Assembly: GCF_003605635.1 (NCBI RefSeq)
Contig: NZ_QMDW01000011.1
Coordinates: 1 to 64,000 of the forward strand
Direction: 5' to 3'
Origin: Halonotius pteroides
Lineage (GTDB): Archaea; Halobacteriota; Halobacteria; Halobacteriales; Haloferacaceae
Length of the DNA: 64,000 nt
Numbering within the stretch: position 1 is the stretch's first letter; each line of letters begins with the position of its first letter. The position numbers and the translations under genes were made by a program. The notes beneath the pieces are model-generated. The model saw nothing but the letters and a program-made list of their open reading frames with translations, was not told the origin of the DNA and did not search any database. Positions 7,975-16,894 of the stretch are shown piece after piece.

Positions 7975-10900
7975 ATGCTTCCCAAAATAAAAGCCCCGTC
8001 ATACACGGCAGCAATGCTTGCCGGATGTATGATGATAGGGTTATTATTACTGCTGCCCGGTGCGGCGACTGCCCAGGCAGCGAATGGGACGCTTGAGCTG
8101 AAGGTTATTAACGCAGACGGCGAGCCAATTGACGGAGCAGAAGTCCGAGTCAACGACGAATCAATCGATAAAACTGAGTTCAATAATGATCTGATTGAGG
8201 GTGAGGCTACTGTTGAGACCGATAGCGACGGTCGTTTCAGGAATGCTAGCGTTCCTGTTGGGGTGAAAAATATCACTGTCGGTAACCCTGGAGACTCCGA
8301 GTTTAAATATGAGAGCCAATATCATGAGTCGGTAGCTATCTTAATTGGTGAGACAACTACAGAACAATTCACTCTTGAAAGGAAAACAAGAACAGTTACT
8401 GGTCAAGTGTTTAGCAATGGTCGGGATCCTGCGCCAATCTCTGATGCCACAGTTGAGGTTACGAATATTACCAAGCAGCAGCGGGATCTGATTAGGAACT
8501 CTGATAGCTTGCGTCAAACGGCGACAACTAATGATGTCGGTGAATACCGCATCGATATTCCCACATCGACCGGTCTTAATCTTAGCTTTAGTCGTGACGG
8601 ATACAAATCTACCGAGGTGGTGATTGGTAGTGATGACTCCGGTGAGGTAATAAATAACTTGCTTCACGTGCTTGAAAATCAAGACGGAGTGGTGTTTGGA
8701 ACTGTTACTGTTGACAACAACGGTGAAGTACCTGTCTCCGGAGCGGTTATTAAAGCTGATGTTAATCCTGCCAATTGGGCTCAGATCGACGAAGCTGACA
8801 TCTCCGATACAACTGGTTCAGACGGTGCGTATCGTATCAGAGCGCCAAGCGGTAGACACACTGTTATTGTAGAATCAGAAACATTTAATAATAAGAAAAA
8901 AGAGGTTACAGTTCGCCCTAACGAAGCTAATGAAACGAACTTCTCGCTTGGGATTCGACAACTCCAAATTGATTCTGTGACTCCACAAACAGTGCAGTCG
9001 GGCGACACTGTTAGCATCGACTACACATACTCAGGGCAGTTTGAGACGCTCAATTTCACCGTGGGACCTGAGAATCAACCTATTATTTCTCAAGAGGTTG
9101 ACGATGCTGTCTCATCGGGAAAGATCACATTCGAAACCCCTGATCGAAGTGAAATCGAAGACGGAAATTACACGATCACACTTTCGACACCACGCAGGAC
9201 AGCCACCGACACAATCCGCGTTTTGAACCCAGTTGACCCTGAGGCAGTCGGCGTCGGCGAGTTGGGCGAAGAGTCTTATCGGGCACCGGCTGGTGATTTC
9301 GTGGAAATAACCACCGGTGGTGAATACATGCTTATTGGCGGCGACAGGCCATCTGACAACAGTGATACGATTACGCAGTATCTTGACGTGCTATACGTTG
9401 AGGAGGGTTCAACGACAATTAACACACGGCTTGTGGGTACAGCTGTCTCCTCGGATCGGGCGTACGGTGAGGGGGTGAAGAGCTACGCCCATTCCATCGG
9501 TGCTGATTCCGAACCACGTGGTGATTTTGCTGATGTCTCGTTTACCGGTGCGTCTACCTTGGCTGAATTCCGCCGGAATCTGGGTATCGATAGCCGAGCT
9601 ACCCCCTTACAAACCGGCCGTTACCGGTTGCTAGCCGGCGAAAATGGCCGTATAACCGTCGATAGTGGTGTCCCGCGGTTCCGCAAGCCTGTCGGCCGCT
9701 CAAACCTGATTTTGACCCAACCACAGTTGGAGGCTGTAAACACGTATGTCCTCCCACCTGAGTCGGCAAATGCCGAAGATGTTGCTGGCCCTTCGGATGA
9801 CGCTACCGAATCAAACACGATTGCGGAGGGCGAACGACTCCTGATCGAGATTCAAGCTACCGGAATGTATGGTGCTACAACCGACGATCCGACCGTTGAA
9901 TCAATCCCACCTGCTGCCATTGCAGATCTGTTAGCAAAACCCGAGGGTGTCGATATGGATCTTTCAACATGGTACTATGATGGCTCCGAAAACACTGAAG
10001 CAGATCTACAATTTTCTGCTGTGAGCCCCAGCGACGTATACGTGATCCCGGACACCACAACAGATCAATGGGAGGATGAAACAGTCATCGGCGAAGATAG
10101 CCTGATTAGTGGCTTATATATCGTTGTTGACACCCGCGGTGAAGCATTTTCGGCACCTGCATATGGCGACGTTATGCAGTTTACAACGGCGTATGAATCT
10201 CCCGATGGTAGCCGATATTTGTATCAGGACACCGATGCTGGTACGCAGCCACGACCATTTGATCCGGCCATTGAGTCTGCCGATGGCGTTGAGCATTATC
10301 CCTACTTTGGTGCGACTGATACAACCGTCGCGGTAAACAGCACAGTTGAATTCATGGAACCATCAATTCAATACGGACGAACCACAGTTGACGGCAGTCT
10401 TGTGGTGCCAGCCGAAACCGGTGGGCAGATCCTTGGCTCAACAACATTGGCGCCAGGCACTCAAGCCACGATCCAGCTTATCGATCAGAGCCGATCTGAT
10501 CCTGAACTTGTAACGATCGACGAGGTTACGATCGAAGACGATCGAACGTTTACTGCATCCGCAGATTTCTCTGAGCTTGCGTCGGGTGATCAGGTCACTG
10601 TTGAGTTCTATACTGCTGGTCGACTTCCCGGTAACCGTGTTATCGACAGACGGGGTGCGCGTGTTGTTGAGGATATAAACAATATCGCAAACTACCAGAT
10701 AACTAATTTTTCTGGCACAGTTGCGGTTCAACAACGATCTTCGCTTTCTGAGGTTGAAGCCACTATCAATAATACGGGTGAACTCACCGGTCAACAGGTG
10801 GTACGGTTTAGCATTGACGGGAAACCGATTCGCAACGAATCACTCCGTTTGAGTGGAAACGGGAACGCGACACTCGATCTCTCTGATCAGTTTGTTACAC

Positions 10901-11178
10901 TCCCGGTCGGTACCTATGAGTACACTGTCCGAACTGACAACGATGAGCAAACAGGTGAGCTCAGAGTCGCATCGCCAGAGAGTGGAACAACGATCACCAG
11001 CGAGGACACCAATACGACGACCACCAGTAGCCCACTTGATGAAAACGAGCTGCCTGGGGAGAACGATGACGAGTCGGATCCCAACGGCCTCTTTGGCATA
11101 GTGGGCGTCAGTGGTCGGGATGTTGCCCTTGGTGCCGCGCTCACCGGAACCGCACACGTGCTTGGCTACTGGACGTAA
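7975..11178 (+). CDS. large multi-domain surface protein (carboxypeptidase-regulatory-like repeats, BGTF-like domain)
   Basis: This 1067-residue protein has a signal peptide (to about residue 35, ATAQA). Three carboxypeptidase-regulatory-like beta domains follow (about 38-125, 130-220, 235-320; each has the GxVxxxxGxPIxxAxV and DGxYRI pattern). Next comes an Ig-like segment near 325-415, then two related segments (about 420-585 and 585-770, IAEGERLLIEI) resembling haloarchaeal S-layer-type domains. A BGTF-like surface domain lies at about 790-900 and a CARDB-like domain at 910-1000. The C-terminus has an acidic Ser/Thr-rich linker and a weak hydrophobic segment, with no PGF motif. It is divergent from the cohesin operon and probably belongs to the same surface system. 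Codon use shifts from AT-rich at the start towards the genomic norm. Confidence 0.72.
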   Translation: MLPKIKAPSYTAAMLAGCMMIGLLLLLPGAATAQAANGTLELKVINADGEPIDGAEVRVNDESIDKTEFNNDLIEGEATVETDSDGRFRNASVPVGVKNITVGNPGDSEFKYESQYHESVAILIGETTTEQFTLERKTRTVTGQVFSNGRDPAPISDATVEVTNITKQQRDLIRNSDSLRQTATTNDVGEYRIDIPTSTGLNLSFSRDGYKSTEVVIGSDDSGEVINNLLHVLENQDGVVFGTVTVDNNGEVPVSGAVIKADVNPANWAQIDEADISDTTGSDGAYRIRAPSGRHTVIVESETFNNKKKEVTVRPNEANETNFSLGIRQLQIDSVTPQTVQSGDTVSIDYTYSGQFETLNFTVGPENQPIISQEVDDAVSSGKITFETPDRSEIEDGNYTITLSTPRRTATDTIRVLNPVDPEAVGVGELGEESYRAPAGDFVEITTGGEYMLIGGDRPSDNSDTITQYLDVLYVEEGSTTINTRLVGTAVSSDRAYGEGVKSYAHSIGADSEPRGDFADVSFTGASTLAEFRRNLGIDSRATPLQTGRYRLLAGENGRITVDSGVPRFRKPVGRSNLILTQPQLEAVNTYVLPPESANAEDVAGPSDDATESNTIAEGERLLIEIQATGMYGATTDDPTVESIPPAAIADLLAKPEGVDMDLSTWYYDGSENTEADLQFSAVSPSDVYVIPDTTTDQWEDETVIGEDSLISGLYIVVDTRGEAFSAPAYGDVMQFTTAYESPDGSRYLYQDTDAGTQPRPFDPAIESADGVEHYPYFGATDTTVAVNSTVEFMEPSIQYGRTTVDGSLVVPAETGGQILGSTTLAPGTQATIQLIDQSRSDPELVTIDEVTIEDDRTFTASADFSELASGDQVTVEFYTAGRLPGNRVIDRRGARVVEDINNIANYQITNFSGTVAVQQRSSLSEVEATINNTGELTGQQVVRFSIDGKPIRNESLRLSGNGNATLDLSDQFVTLPVGTYEYTVRTDNDEQTGELRVASPESGTTITSEDTNTTTTSSPLDENELPGENDDESDPNGLFGIVGVSGRDVALGAALTGTAHVLGYWT

Positions 11179-11229
11179 TACCGGTATATACCGGCGGTCT
11201 TTTTCGACTCCCACGTGTATGCTAGTACA

Positions 11230-11670
11230 ATGCCCGTCCACAGCGACGTTGCTCCCCGAACACTCGGTGTCGAACTCCGTCCCGAAGGCGTCGTCGTCAC
11301 CTACGCTGACGATCGAACGACGATGTACCGCGGAGCCCCAACAAAGGTCAATGACTCGCTCACGACAAATCCAGGCAAAGAAACCCACCTGCTTGTCACC
11401 GATCCGACCGAAACAGAGGGCGTCATGCTCTATGTCAACGATCTGAAAACACACGATGACATTCTCAAAGACACCGGTGTCGGTCGTATTTTGTTAGACG
11501 ACGGCGACGAGGAGGAGGTCTTCCCGGGTGTCACGGTACGCCGGAGCGGCGATCATCGAACAACGATCGACGCCGATCCTGAGACCGCCCGCGGCCGTGT
11601 CTTTGTTTTCGTTGAGGACGATTGGGGCGAAGAGAGCTATGAGTTTGTCCCGGAATCGGAGCTAGAGTAA
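11230..11670 (+). CDS. conserved haloarchaeal protein (DUF5796-like)
   Basis: This 146-residue soluble, acidic protein resembles an uncharacterised family conserved in haloarchaea (I believe DUF5796): SDVAPRTLGVELRPEGVVVTY near the N-terminus and VFVFVEDDWGEESYEFVPE at the C-terminus. I chose the ATG at 11230, which gives the usual family start; a GTG at 11215 is in frame. A box A (GGTATATACC, 11183-11192) lies upstream. The following gene starts 2 nt after its stop, so the two are co-transcribed. No function can be assigned. Confidence 0.75.
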   Translation: MPVHSDVAPRTLGVELRPEGVVVTYADDRTTMYRGAPTKVNDSLTTNPGKETHLLVTDPTETEGVMLYVNDLKTHDDILKDTGVGRILLDDGDEEEVFPGVTVRRSGDHRTTIDADPETARGRVFVFVEDDWGEESYEFVPESELE

Positions 11671-11672
11671 CG

Positions 11673-11957
11673 ATGAGCCTCCGGAAACAGTGGCGTGAGC
11701 TTGATCGATCGCTTGTTCCGCAGGTGCCGGATCGGTACGCGTTGTATGAGCTTGGCGATGCTGCGGGCACCACAATCGGCTTTGGGATCGGGCCGCTGCC
11801 GGACGAGCTACGAGAGTTACTGGCCTACGGCGAGGGAACGGAGTTCCACTATACGACCGACACAGCCGATGTCGGCGACCCGGGACAAATTCGCTGGGAG
11901 CTGGCGAACAACAAACCACATGCCGAGCAACTGCTGGCCGAACAGCTTGATAGCTAA
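11673..11957 (+). CDS. conserved haloarchaeal protein, 94 aa
   Basis: This small acidic protein of unknown function starts 2 nt after the preceding gene and is surely in the same operon. Visible features are an amphipathic N-terminal helix (LRKQWRELDRSLVPQ), a beta-rich middle (YALYELGDAAGTTIGFGIG) and a C-terminal helix (ANNKPHAEQLLAEQL). It has no cysteines and no membrane segment. I recognise it only as a haloarchaeal conserved hypothetical. Confidence 0.75.
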   Translation: MSLRKQWRELDRSLVPQVPDRYALYELGDAAGTTIGFGIGPLPDELRELLAYGEGTEFHYTTDTADVGDPGQIRWELANNKPHAEQLLAEQLDS

Positions 11958-11967
11958 CCGCCCGAGA

Positions 11968-12903
11968 TCAGTGATCGCTAAACTGTTTATCGAGGAGTGC
12001 GACGAAGTCCTCAGGGAACTCGACGTGCGGTAGTAGCTTGCTCTCATCGAAGACGACAAGCGGTACGTCCGCCTCAGCTGCTAGCTCCCGACCCTGTGAC
12101 AGCGGTGTGATCTCGGCGTCACGACCCCACAGGATCGTTGTTGGAATCGCAAGCTCGGACAGTGTCTCTCCGAGGTCGATGTTCGCGTTGAGATAGCCAC
12201 TGATAAATGACGATGGCGCGAAGCGAGCGTTCGGCTGGTGGGCTGTCTGCCACTCGTAGTCCAGCCAGTCCTCGGTGACAGTGGCCATATCGTAGTAGCC
12301 GTGATCGGCGTTGAAATGGCGAATCGAGGGTTTCGAGGCGACGAGATTGAACAGCCCGGTGCCGACCACCGGGAGCCGAAACAGCTCCCGGAGCAACTGA
12401 TTTGGGGGTTCCGGGCCAGCGATGGCTGCCGGACAGATGAGGAGTAGTTCGGATATCGTTGTCTCGGTTGTTGTCAGTGCGTCTAGCGTGTACGCCGCCG
12501 ACAGCGACGAGGCAACGACAGCGGGGTCGTCGTACTCGGCGAGGAAGTCGGCGACGAACTCCTCGTACAGGGTCGCGGAGTATCGCAGCGGTGGCCGGTC
12601 GGAACACCCAAACCCGGGGAGATCCGGCGCAACGACGTGATACTTCTCGGCAAGGTCGTTAAATACCGCGCGGAACTCACCGCTTGAGCCGGCGGCGTTG
12701 ATCCCGTGGAGGAGGAGTAACGTCTGGTCTTCCGGGTCGCCAGCCTCGGTGGAGGTGATATCCATCCCACGCCAGTCCTCGGTGTGGTGGGTGCCGTTGA
12801 GTGGCGGTTGGAGGTCGGTCGCGGTCGCCTGCAGCCACCGGTTGAGTGCCGTGATGGCTCCCCCACCGACTGCAGCGGACGCGAGGAGTTTACGGATCGA
12901 CAT
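11968..12903 (-). CDS. alpha/beta-hydrolase fold protein
   Basis: This 311-residue predicted hydrolase has an oxyanion-hole motif ([11 protein letters not shown], about residues 60-70), a nucleophile elbow in the variant form SSLSA (about 134-138; the usual motif is GxSxG), an acid residue in [10 protein letters not shown] (near 262) and a C-terminal catalytic His in LLPHVEFPE (about 293). A weakly hydrophobic N-terminus ([15 protein letters not shown]) may anchor it. Related proteins are described as esterases or haloalkane-dehalogenase-like, but the substrate cannot be read from the sequence. It is convergent with the upstream two-gene operon. Confidence 0.85.
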   Translation of the reverse strand: MSIRKLLASAAVGGGAITALNRWLQATATDLQPPLNGTHHTEDWRGMDITSTEAGDPEDQTLLLLHGINAAGSSGEFRAVFNDLAEKYHVVAPDLPGFGCSDRPPLRYSATLYEEFVADFLAEYDDPAVVASSLSAAYTLDALTTTETTISELLLICPAAIAGPEPPNQLLRELFRLPVVGTGLFNLVASKPSIRHFNADHGYYDMATVTEDWLDYEWQTAHQPNARFAPSSFISGYLNANIDLGETLSELAIPTTILWGRDAEITPLSQGRELAAEADVPLVVFDESKLLPHVEFPEDFVALLDKQFSDH

Positions 12904-13040
12904 ACCAGTGGTTGGGCGGCGAGATAGTTATATCCGCCACTTCGCTGATGCTGTGGCTTGGGGTATGGGTGTAGTGAGAAGTTTTGCGAGGGAAGAACGC
13001 TCAAGAGCGGTCTTCCGCATCACGGGTGTGACCCCGGCGA

Positions 13041-13124
13041 TGCGAGGGGAGGGATTTGAACCCACGGACCTCTACAGGAGCGGATCTTGAGTCCGCCGCC
13101 GTTTCCGGGCTTGGCTACCCTCGC
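13041..13124 (-). tRNA. tRNA-Leu (anticodon CAA)
   Basis: The minus strand folds as a class II tRNA of 84 nt: acceptor GCGAGGG pairs with CCCTCGC plus discriminator A, the anticodon arm is GCGGA-CTCAAGA-TCCGC with anticodon CAA (reads TTG codons), a long variable arm follows, and the T-loop is GGTTCAAATCC. The variable arm and A73 fit leucine. No intron and no encoded CCA. A possible box A (GTTAAAC on the minus strand) lies about 30 nt upstream. Confidence 0.95.
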
Positions 13125-13213
13125 ATGCGACCGAAGCTATCGCGGCGATCCTGTTTAACGCGTCGGTTTTCTCCAGCAGCCACACCTTTGTCCAGCGGCT
13201 TCGAAACAGCAGT

Positions 13214-13696
13214 ATGGACGATCACACCCGCGATCCAGGCGTTGCCCCGCCGCTCGGGAATCCCACGGGCTGGCGACAACCGGATCGGCAGTGGGAACAC
13301 GCCACCCTCCGCCGGGCAGTCGAACACGGGATTCGGCTGTTCAACGACGGTGCGTACCACGAATCCCATGACTGTTTTGAGGATGAGTGGTACAACTACG
13401 GGGGCGGCACCACCGAGAGCGCGTTTCTCCACGGGATGGTACAGGTCGCCGCTGGCGTCTACAAACACGTCGACTTCGAGGATGATGATGGGATGCGGTC
13501 GCTGTTCCGCACAGCTAATCAGTATCTCTGTGGTATCCCCGACGATTTCTACGGCGTTGCCCTCCCTGACATTCGGACAACAATCCGGTCGGCCCAAACG
13601 GAGCCAACGCTCATAGAGGGCTGGCAGCTCACCGTCGACGGCGAGAGCCCAGCAGCCTACCCGGCGGATTACGCTTACGCGGAAAAACTGGAATAG
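13214..13696 (+). CDS. DUF309-family protein
   Basis: This 160-residue protein carries the DUF309 signature: [22 protein letters not shown] (residues about 41-62) followed by [15 protein letters not shown]. The His and Glu residues suggest a metal site or a helical hydrolase-like pocket, but the family has no established function. The gene lies alone between the tRNA and a deacylase gene. The ATG at 13214 is the first plausible start. Confidence 0.88.
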   Translation: MDDHTRDPGVAPPLGNPTGWRQPDRQWEHATLRRAVEHGIRLFNDGAYHESHDCFEDEWYNYGGGTTESAFLHGMVQVAAGVYKHVDFEDDDGMRSLFRTANQYLCGIPDDFYGVALPDIRTTIRSAQTEPTLIEGWQLTVDGESPAAYPADYAYAEKLE

Positions 13697-13757
13697 CCCC
13701 GACCGCCGGCTCTCGGATATCGGGGAGATAAAATAGCCCGGTGGCGTGAAACCGACA

Positions 13758-14576
13758 ATGAAGGTCTACGAGCTCGGTGAGGGAACTCCCGAGGTCGCGG
13801 TCATCGGCGGAATCCACGGCGACGAGCCCTGTGGCCCGCTGGCGATCAAACGATTGCTTGCCGAGGAACCGACCGTCGAGCGACCGGTCAAGCTGATTAT
13901 CGCCAACGAGGACGCGCTTGAAGCCGGCCAGCGGTATCTTGAGGCCGATCTCAACCGCGTCTTCCCCGGCGATCCGGCTGCTGACGCCCACGAACGCCGA
14001 CTCGCCGCCGACCTGCTGGCTGAGATCGAAGACTGCACCACGCTCGCGCTACACTCCACGCAGTCGTATGCCGAGCCGATCGGTGCGGTGAAGGCCGTTG
14101 ACACGGTCGCCCGCGAGATCGTCCCGCAGCTTCCGGTGTCGGTGATCACTGAAACTGACGACAACACCGATGGCCGCCTGATCAAGTATCCAAACGTCAT
14201 CGAGGTCGAATGTGGGCTCCAGGGCACCGATGACGCCGCAAAAAACGGCTATGAACTCGTCAGAGCATTCTTAGCAGCAACCGGGGTACTCCCGCTTGAC
14301 GATGCGATGGATCGGCTTTCAATCCCGGATCCCGAAACCATCCCTGTCTTTCGGGTCGAGGGCCCGATCCCGAAAGCCGAGGGGACGGAGTATGAGGTGT
14401 TTGTTGAGAACTTCGAACGAGTGGCCGCCGGCACCGCCTTCGCCGCTGTCGATGGTGAGCCGATCCACGCCAAAGCGGATTTCTACCCGGTGTTGCTCTC
14501 ACCGTACGGCTACGCCAACATCTTTGGCTACCGCTCCGAGCGCGTTGGAACGGTTGCCGAGTGGAACGGCGATTAA
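13758..14576 (+). CDS. succinylglutamate desuccinylase/aspartoacylase-family zinc deacylase
   Basis: This 272-residue protein belongs to the M14-like AstE/AspA family. The first two zinc ligands are in GGIHGDEPCG (His and Glu, about residues 19-28), a third in LALHSTQS, and the substrate-binding Asn-Arg in EADLNRVFPG. I chose the ATG at 13758, which gives the common start MKVYELGEG. Members remove acyl groups from N-acyl amino acids; the substrate here is unknown. The 3' end overlaps the convergent UPF0179 gene by 4 nt. Confidence 0.88.
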   Translation: MKVYELGEGTPEVAVIGGIHGDEPCGPLAIKRLLAEEPTVERPVKLIIANEDALEAGQRYLEADLNRVFPGDPAADAHERRLAADLLAEIEDCTTLALHSTQSYAEPIGAVKAVDTVAREIVPQLPVSVITETDDNTDGRLIKYPNVIEVECGLQGTDDAAKNGYELVRAFLAATGVLPLDDAMDRLSIPDPETIPVFRVEGPIPKAEGTEYEVFVENFERVAAGTAFAAVDGEPIHAKADFYPVLLSPYGYANIFGYRSERVGTVAEWNGD

Positions 14577-15019
14577 TCCTCGGCTTCAAACTCGACGAGC
14601 GTGAGATCGCGGTCGAGTTCACAGTAGTCGTGTGGTGGCTCCCCGACGACCTCGGCGATGCGGTACTCCGTCTCGAAGCCGGCACCGTCCGGGACGCAGA
14701 ACTCGTGGCTCGGACACTCGGTGTGCGGACAGGGGCCCTCCAGTTCGGCTTTGCTGCCCGCATACGCCCCCCGAGAGGCGACGTTGGCGCGTACCGGTGC
14801 GGGTTCGACCTCAACGGCGCGCACCCCGTTGTCGTGGAGCGCGCAGTCAAGCAGTTGTGCGTTGTCGCGGATCGCGGTCACGCGATAGCGACGCCCCTCG
14901 GTGAGATTGAGACATTGGCTTCGGTAGGGACAGCCCTCACAGCCCCCTGCCTCGCCACCGTAGACGAACTCCTGACCCTTCTCGGCGAGGCGGTCGCCAA
15001 TCAGCGTGACGGTTGTCAT
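14573..15019 (-). CDS. UPF0179 family protein
   Basis: This 148-residue cysteine-rich protein matches archaeal UPF0179: ITLIGDxLAEKGxEF-like N-terminus (VTLIGDRLAEKGQEF), a CxGCPYRSQCL cluster (about 27-36), and C-terminal PCPHTECPSHEFC. The four to eight conserved Cys suggest a metal or iron-sulfur site. The start at 15019 is set by the family N-terminus MTTVTLIGD. Function unknown. It is followed on the same strand by nothing close; the upstream gene on the minus strand begins 50 nt away. Confidence 0.88.
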   Translation of the reverse strand: MTTVTLIGDRLAEKGQEFVYGGEAGGCEGCPYRSQCLNLTEGRRYRVTAIRDNAQLLDCALHDNGVRAVEVEPAPVRANVASRGAYAGSKAELEGPCPHTECPSHEFCVPDGAGFETEYRIAEVVGEPPHDYCELDRDLTLVEFEAED

Positions 15020-15068
15020 AGCTGTCCCTATAGTATCCAGCCAGATTACCGTTCCCCTCGATTGACCG

Positions 15069-15449
15069 CTACCCGCTTTCGCCGACCAACTCGTCAAGTC
15101 GGTCGAAGTAGGCCTCTCGCGGCACCTGATACAGGCTTCTGTAATCGATCTCGCCGGCAGCAAACCGCTCGGCGTGGTCGATCGCGCCGTCGATCGCGGC
15201 TGCTCGATCCTCGTAGCGCTCGTTGACAGCCTCAATCTCGGGTTCCAAGAAGAGTGTTACCTGCCATGTGCCGGTGGTGCTGCTGCCGGGGCGTCGCCGC
15301 GGAGTGCCACTGGTCACGTAGATCGTCGGCAGACAGGGTGCGGGAAACGCCTTCGAGTCGAAGACATCGGGCCGGTAGGCGAGGATCACCCGGCCGTCGC
15401 GTTCCTCGTGCCAACACTGCCAGCCGGCCGGGAGCGATGACGCGTCCAT
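15069..15449 (-). CDS. conserved haloarchaeal protein (DUF5820-like)
   Basis: This 126-residue protein has a compact pattern seen in a haloarchaeal family of unknown function (I believe DUF5820): WQCWHEERDGRVILAYRPD, then FPAPCLPTIYVTSG, and a C-terminal helical half (VNERYEDRAAAIDGAIDHAERF). The start at 15449 is chosen because it gives MDASSLPAGW, in keeping with the family length. Located between UPF0179 and the phosphoribosyltransferase on the same strand. Confidence 0.75.
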   Translation of the reverse strand: MDASSLPAGWQCWHEERDGRVILAYRPDVFDSKAFPAPCLPTIYVTSGTPRRRPGSSTTGTWQVTLFLEPEIEAVNERYEDRAAAIDGAIDHAERFAAGEIDYRSLYQVPREAYFDRLDELVGESG

Positions 15450-15522
15450 GGGTGTGGGTTGGCTCCGACCCACTAAGCGGTCGCGGTTGTCGGCGACGTT
15501 CTCGTTATCCTCTCGTTGTCGG

Positions 15523-16227
15523 TCACGCCTCGTCGTCGACAAGCACCCACTCGTCGTCGCCAACTGACTCGATGACCTCGCGGCGATTCATCTCGTCGAG
15601 TACCTCATCGAGACGGTCAGGCTGGGCGATCTCCATTTCGATTCTATCGATCCCGTGGACGGCGGCGAGTTCCGCCCGGATCGCCTCCCGCGAAAACGTC
15701 TCGCCGCCGGCGTCGGCCATCACGCCGCTGATCAGATCGACCATATCCTCGATGAAGTTCCAGGGGTAGACGACCCACGTCCACTCGGCGAGGCGTTCGC
15801 CGACGAAATCGGGTTCAAACTCGCTGGTATCCAGCAGCTGGAGGGTTGCGGTGCGTACCTCGCCGACATCGCGGTCGGTCACATACTCGTTGGCGCGGCT
15901 GATCGAGCCGCCGGTGTCGGCGATGTCGTCGATGATGAGCACATCCTTGTCGGCGACGCTGCCGTCCGGCAGCGGGTAGCGGATCTCCGCGTCCGCGCCC
16001 GTCTCAGCCGCGCCGACGTAGTGTTCCATCTTCAGGCTTGTCAGATCGTCGAGCCCGAGGAAATCACAGAGGCACCGGCCGGCGAACCAGCCGCCGCGGG
16101 CGAGGGCGACGACGACATCCGGCTCAAAGTCGGCGGCCTTCACCGCGGTACTTACGTCTCGACACAGCCCGTAGATGTACTCCCAGTTCGTGATCGTACA
16201 ATCGAAGTCCGCTGGGGGGCCGCTCAT
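15523..16227 (-). CDS. phosphoribosyltransferase (purine salvage type)
   Basis: This 234-residue enzyme has the PRPP-binding loop of type I phosphoribosyltransferases, VLIIDDIADTGGS (about residues 97-109), and the N-terminal VVALARGGWFAGR loop. Family members in haloarchaea are described as xanthine/guanine or hypoxanthine phosphoribosyltransferases; the base used here is not certain. A C-terminal extension of about 70 residues (FSREAIRAEL to WVLVDDEA) resembles a small winged-helix fold. The ATG at 16227 is preferred over an in-frame ATG ten codons upstream. It is divergent from a nucleoside deaminase gene, which supports a nucleobase role. Confidence 0.87.
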   Translation of the reverse strand: MSGPPADFDCTITNWEYIYGLCRDVSTAVKAADFEPDVVVALARGGWFAGRCLCDFLGLDDLTSLKMEHYVGAAETGADAEIRYPLPDGSVADKDVLIIDDIADTGGSISRANEYVTDRDVGEVRTATLQLLDTSEFEPDFVGERLAEWTWVVYPWNFIEDMVDLISGVMADAGGETFSREAIRAELAAVHGIDRIEMEIAQPDRLDEVLDEMNRREVIESVGDDEWVLVDDEA

Positions 16228-16331
16228 CGTATCTCGGCGTCGACCGCCATGGTACATAAAAGCCTCGTGAGCCCACAGCGGTGTTCAGCGGTTCCCAAAC
16301 GTCTATTGTCGTCGTCGCCGTCTCTTTGGGT

Positions 16332-16841
16332 ATGTCTGTCATCCGCGTTGCCGATCCAACTGATCTCGATGCGACGACCCCAGGGCCACCGTTCGCCGAC
16401 TTCGATCACGAGAGCCATCTCCGCCGCGCGCTGACGCTGGCCCGCGAGGCGGCCGACCGCGGCGACGAGCCGTTTGGCTCAGTCCTCGTCGAAGCTGACA
16501 CCCTTGTCGCCGAAGCGAGAAACGCCGTTGTCACCGAAAACGACGTGGCTGAACATCCAGAACTCACGCTCGCTCGCCGGGCGGCCGCCGAGTTCGACGA
16601 GCCTACCGATCTCGTGTTGTACACCTCAACCGAGCCCTGTCCGATGTGTGCCGGCGGGCTGTATCACGCTGGCGTGCGCGCGGTCGTCTATGCAACGAGT
16701 GCCGAACGGCTCGGCGAACTCCGGGACGCCGACATGGTCTGTCCGTCGCCGACGGTCTTCGAGCGCGGCAGCGACCCGGTCGTTGTTGCTGGCCCGGTGT
16801 TGCCTGACGACGGCGACGCCGTCCACCGGGAGTGTTGGTAA
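16332..16841 (+). CDS. cytidine/deoxycytidylate-deaminase-family protein (nucleobase deaminase)
   Basis: This 169-residue zinc deaminase has the two family motifs: H-x-E as AEHPELTL (zinc His and proton-shuttling Glu; more usual is HAE) and PCxxC as EPCPMCAGG. The context SALVEADTLVAEARNAV-like segment and PFGSVLV match guanine- or tRNA-adenosine-type deaminases. The ATG at 16332 is used because the DNA upstream is not coding-like. It stands opposite a phosphoribosyltransferase gene, consistent with nucleobase salvage. Substrate not determined. Confidence 0.87.
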   Translation: MSVIRVADPTDLDATTPGPPFADFDHESHLRRALTLAREAADRGDEPFGSVLVEADTLVAEARNAVVTENDVAEHPELTLARRAAAEFDEPTDLVLYTSTEPCPMCAGGLYHAGVRAVVYATSAERLGELRDADMVCPSPTVFERGSDPVVVAGPVLPDDGDAVHRECW

Positions 16842-16894
16842 CCGTTCGCCGGCTGGAACCCGGGGTTTGAACCCGTTGGTTCCGTAGGGTGGAT

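Noticed and set aside
12698-13090. 130-codon plus-strand frame reaching into the tRNA
   Set aside because: It overlaps both the hydrolase gene (antisense) and the tRNA-Leu gene.
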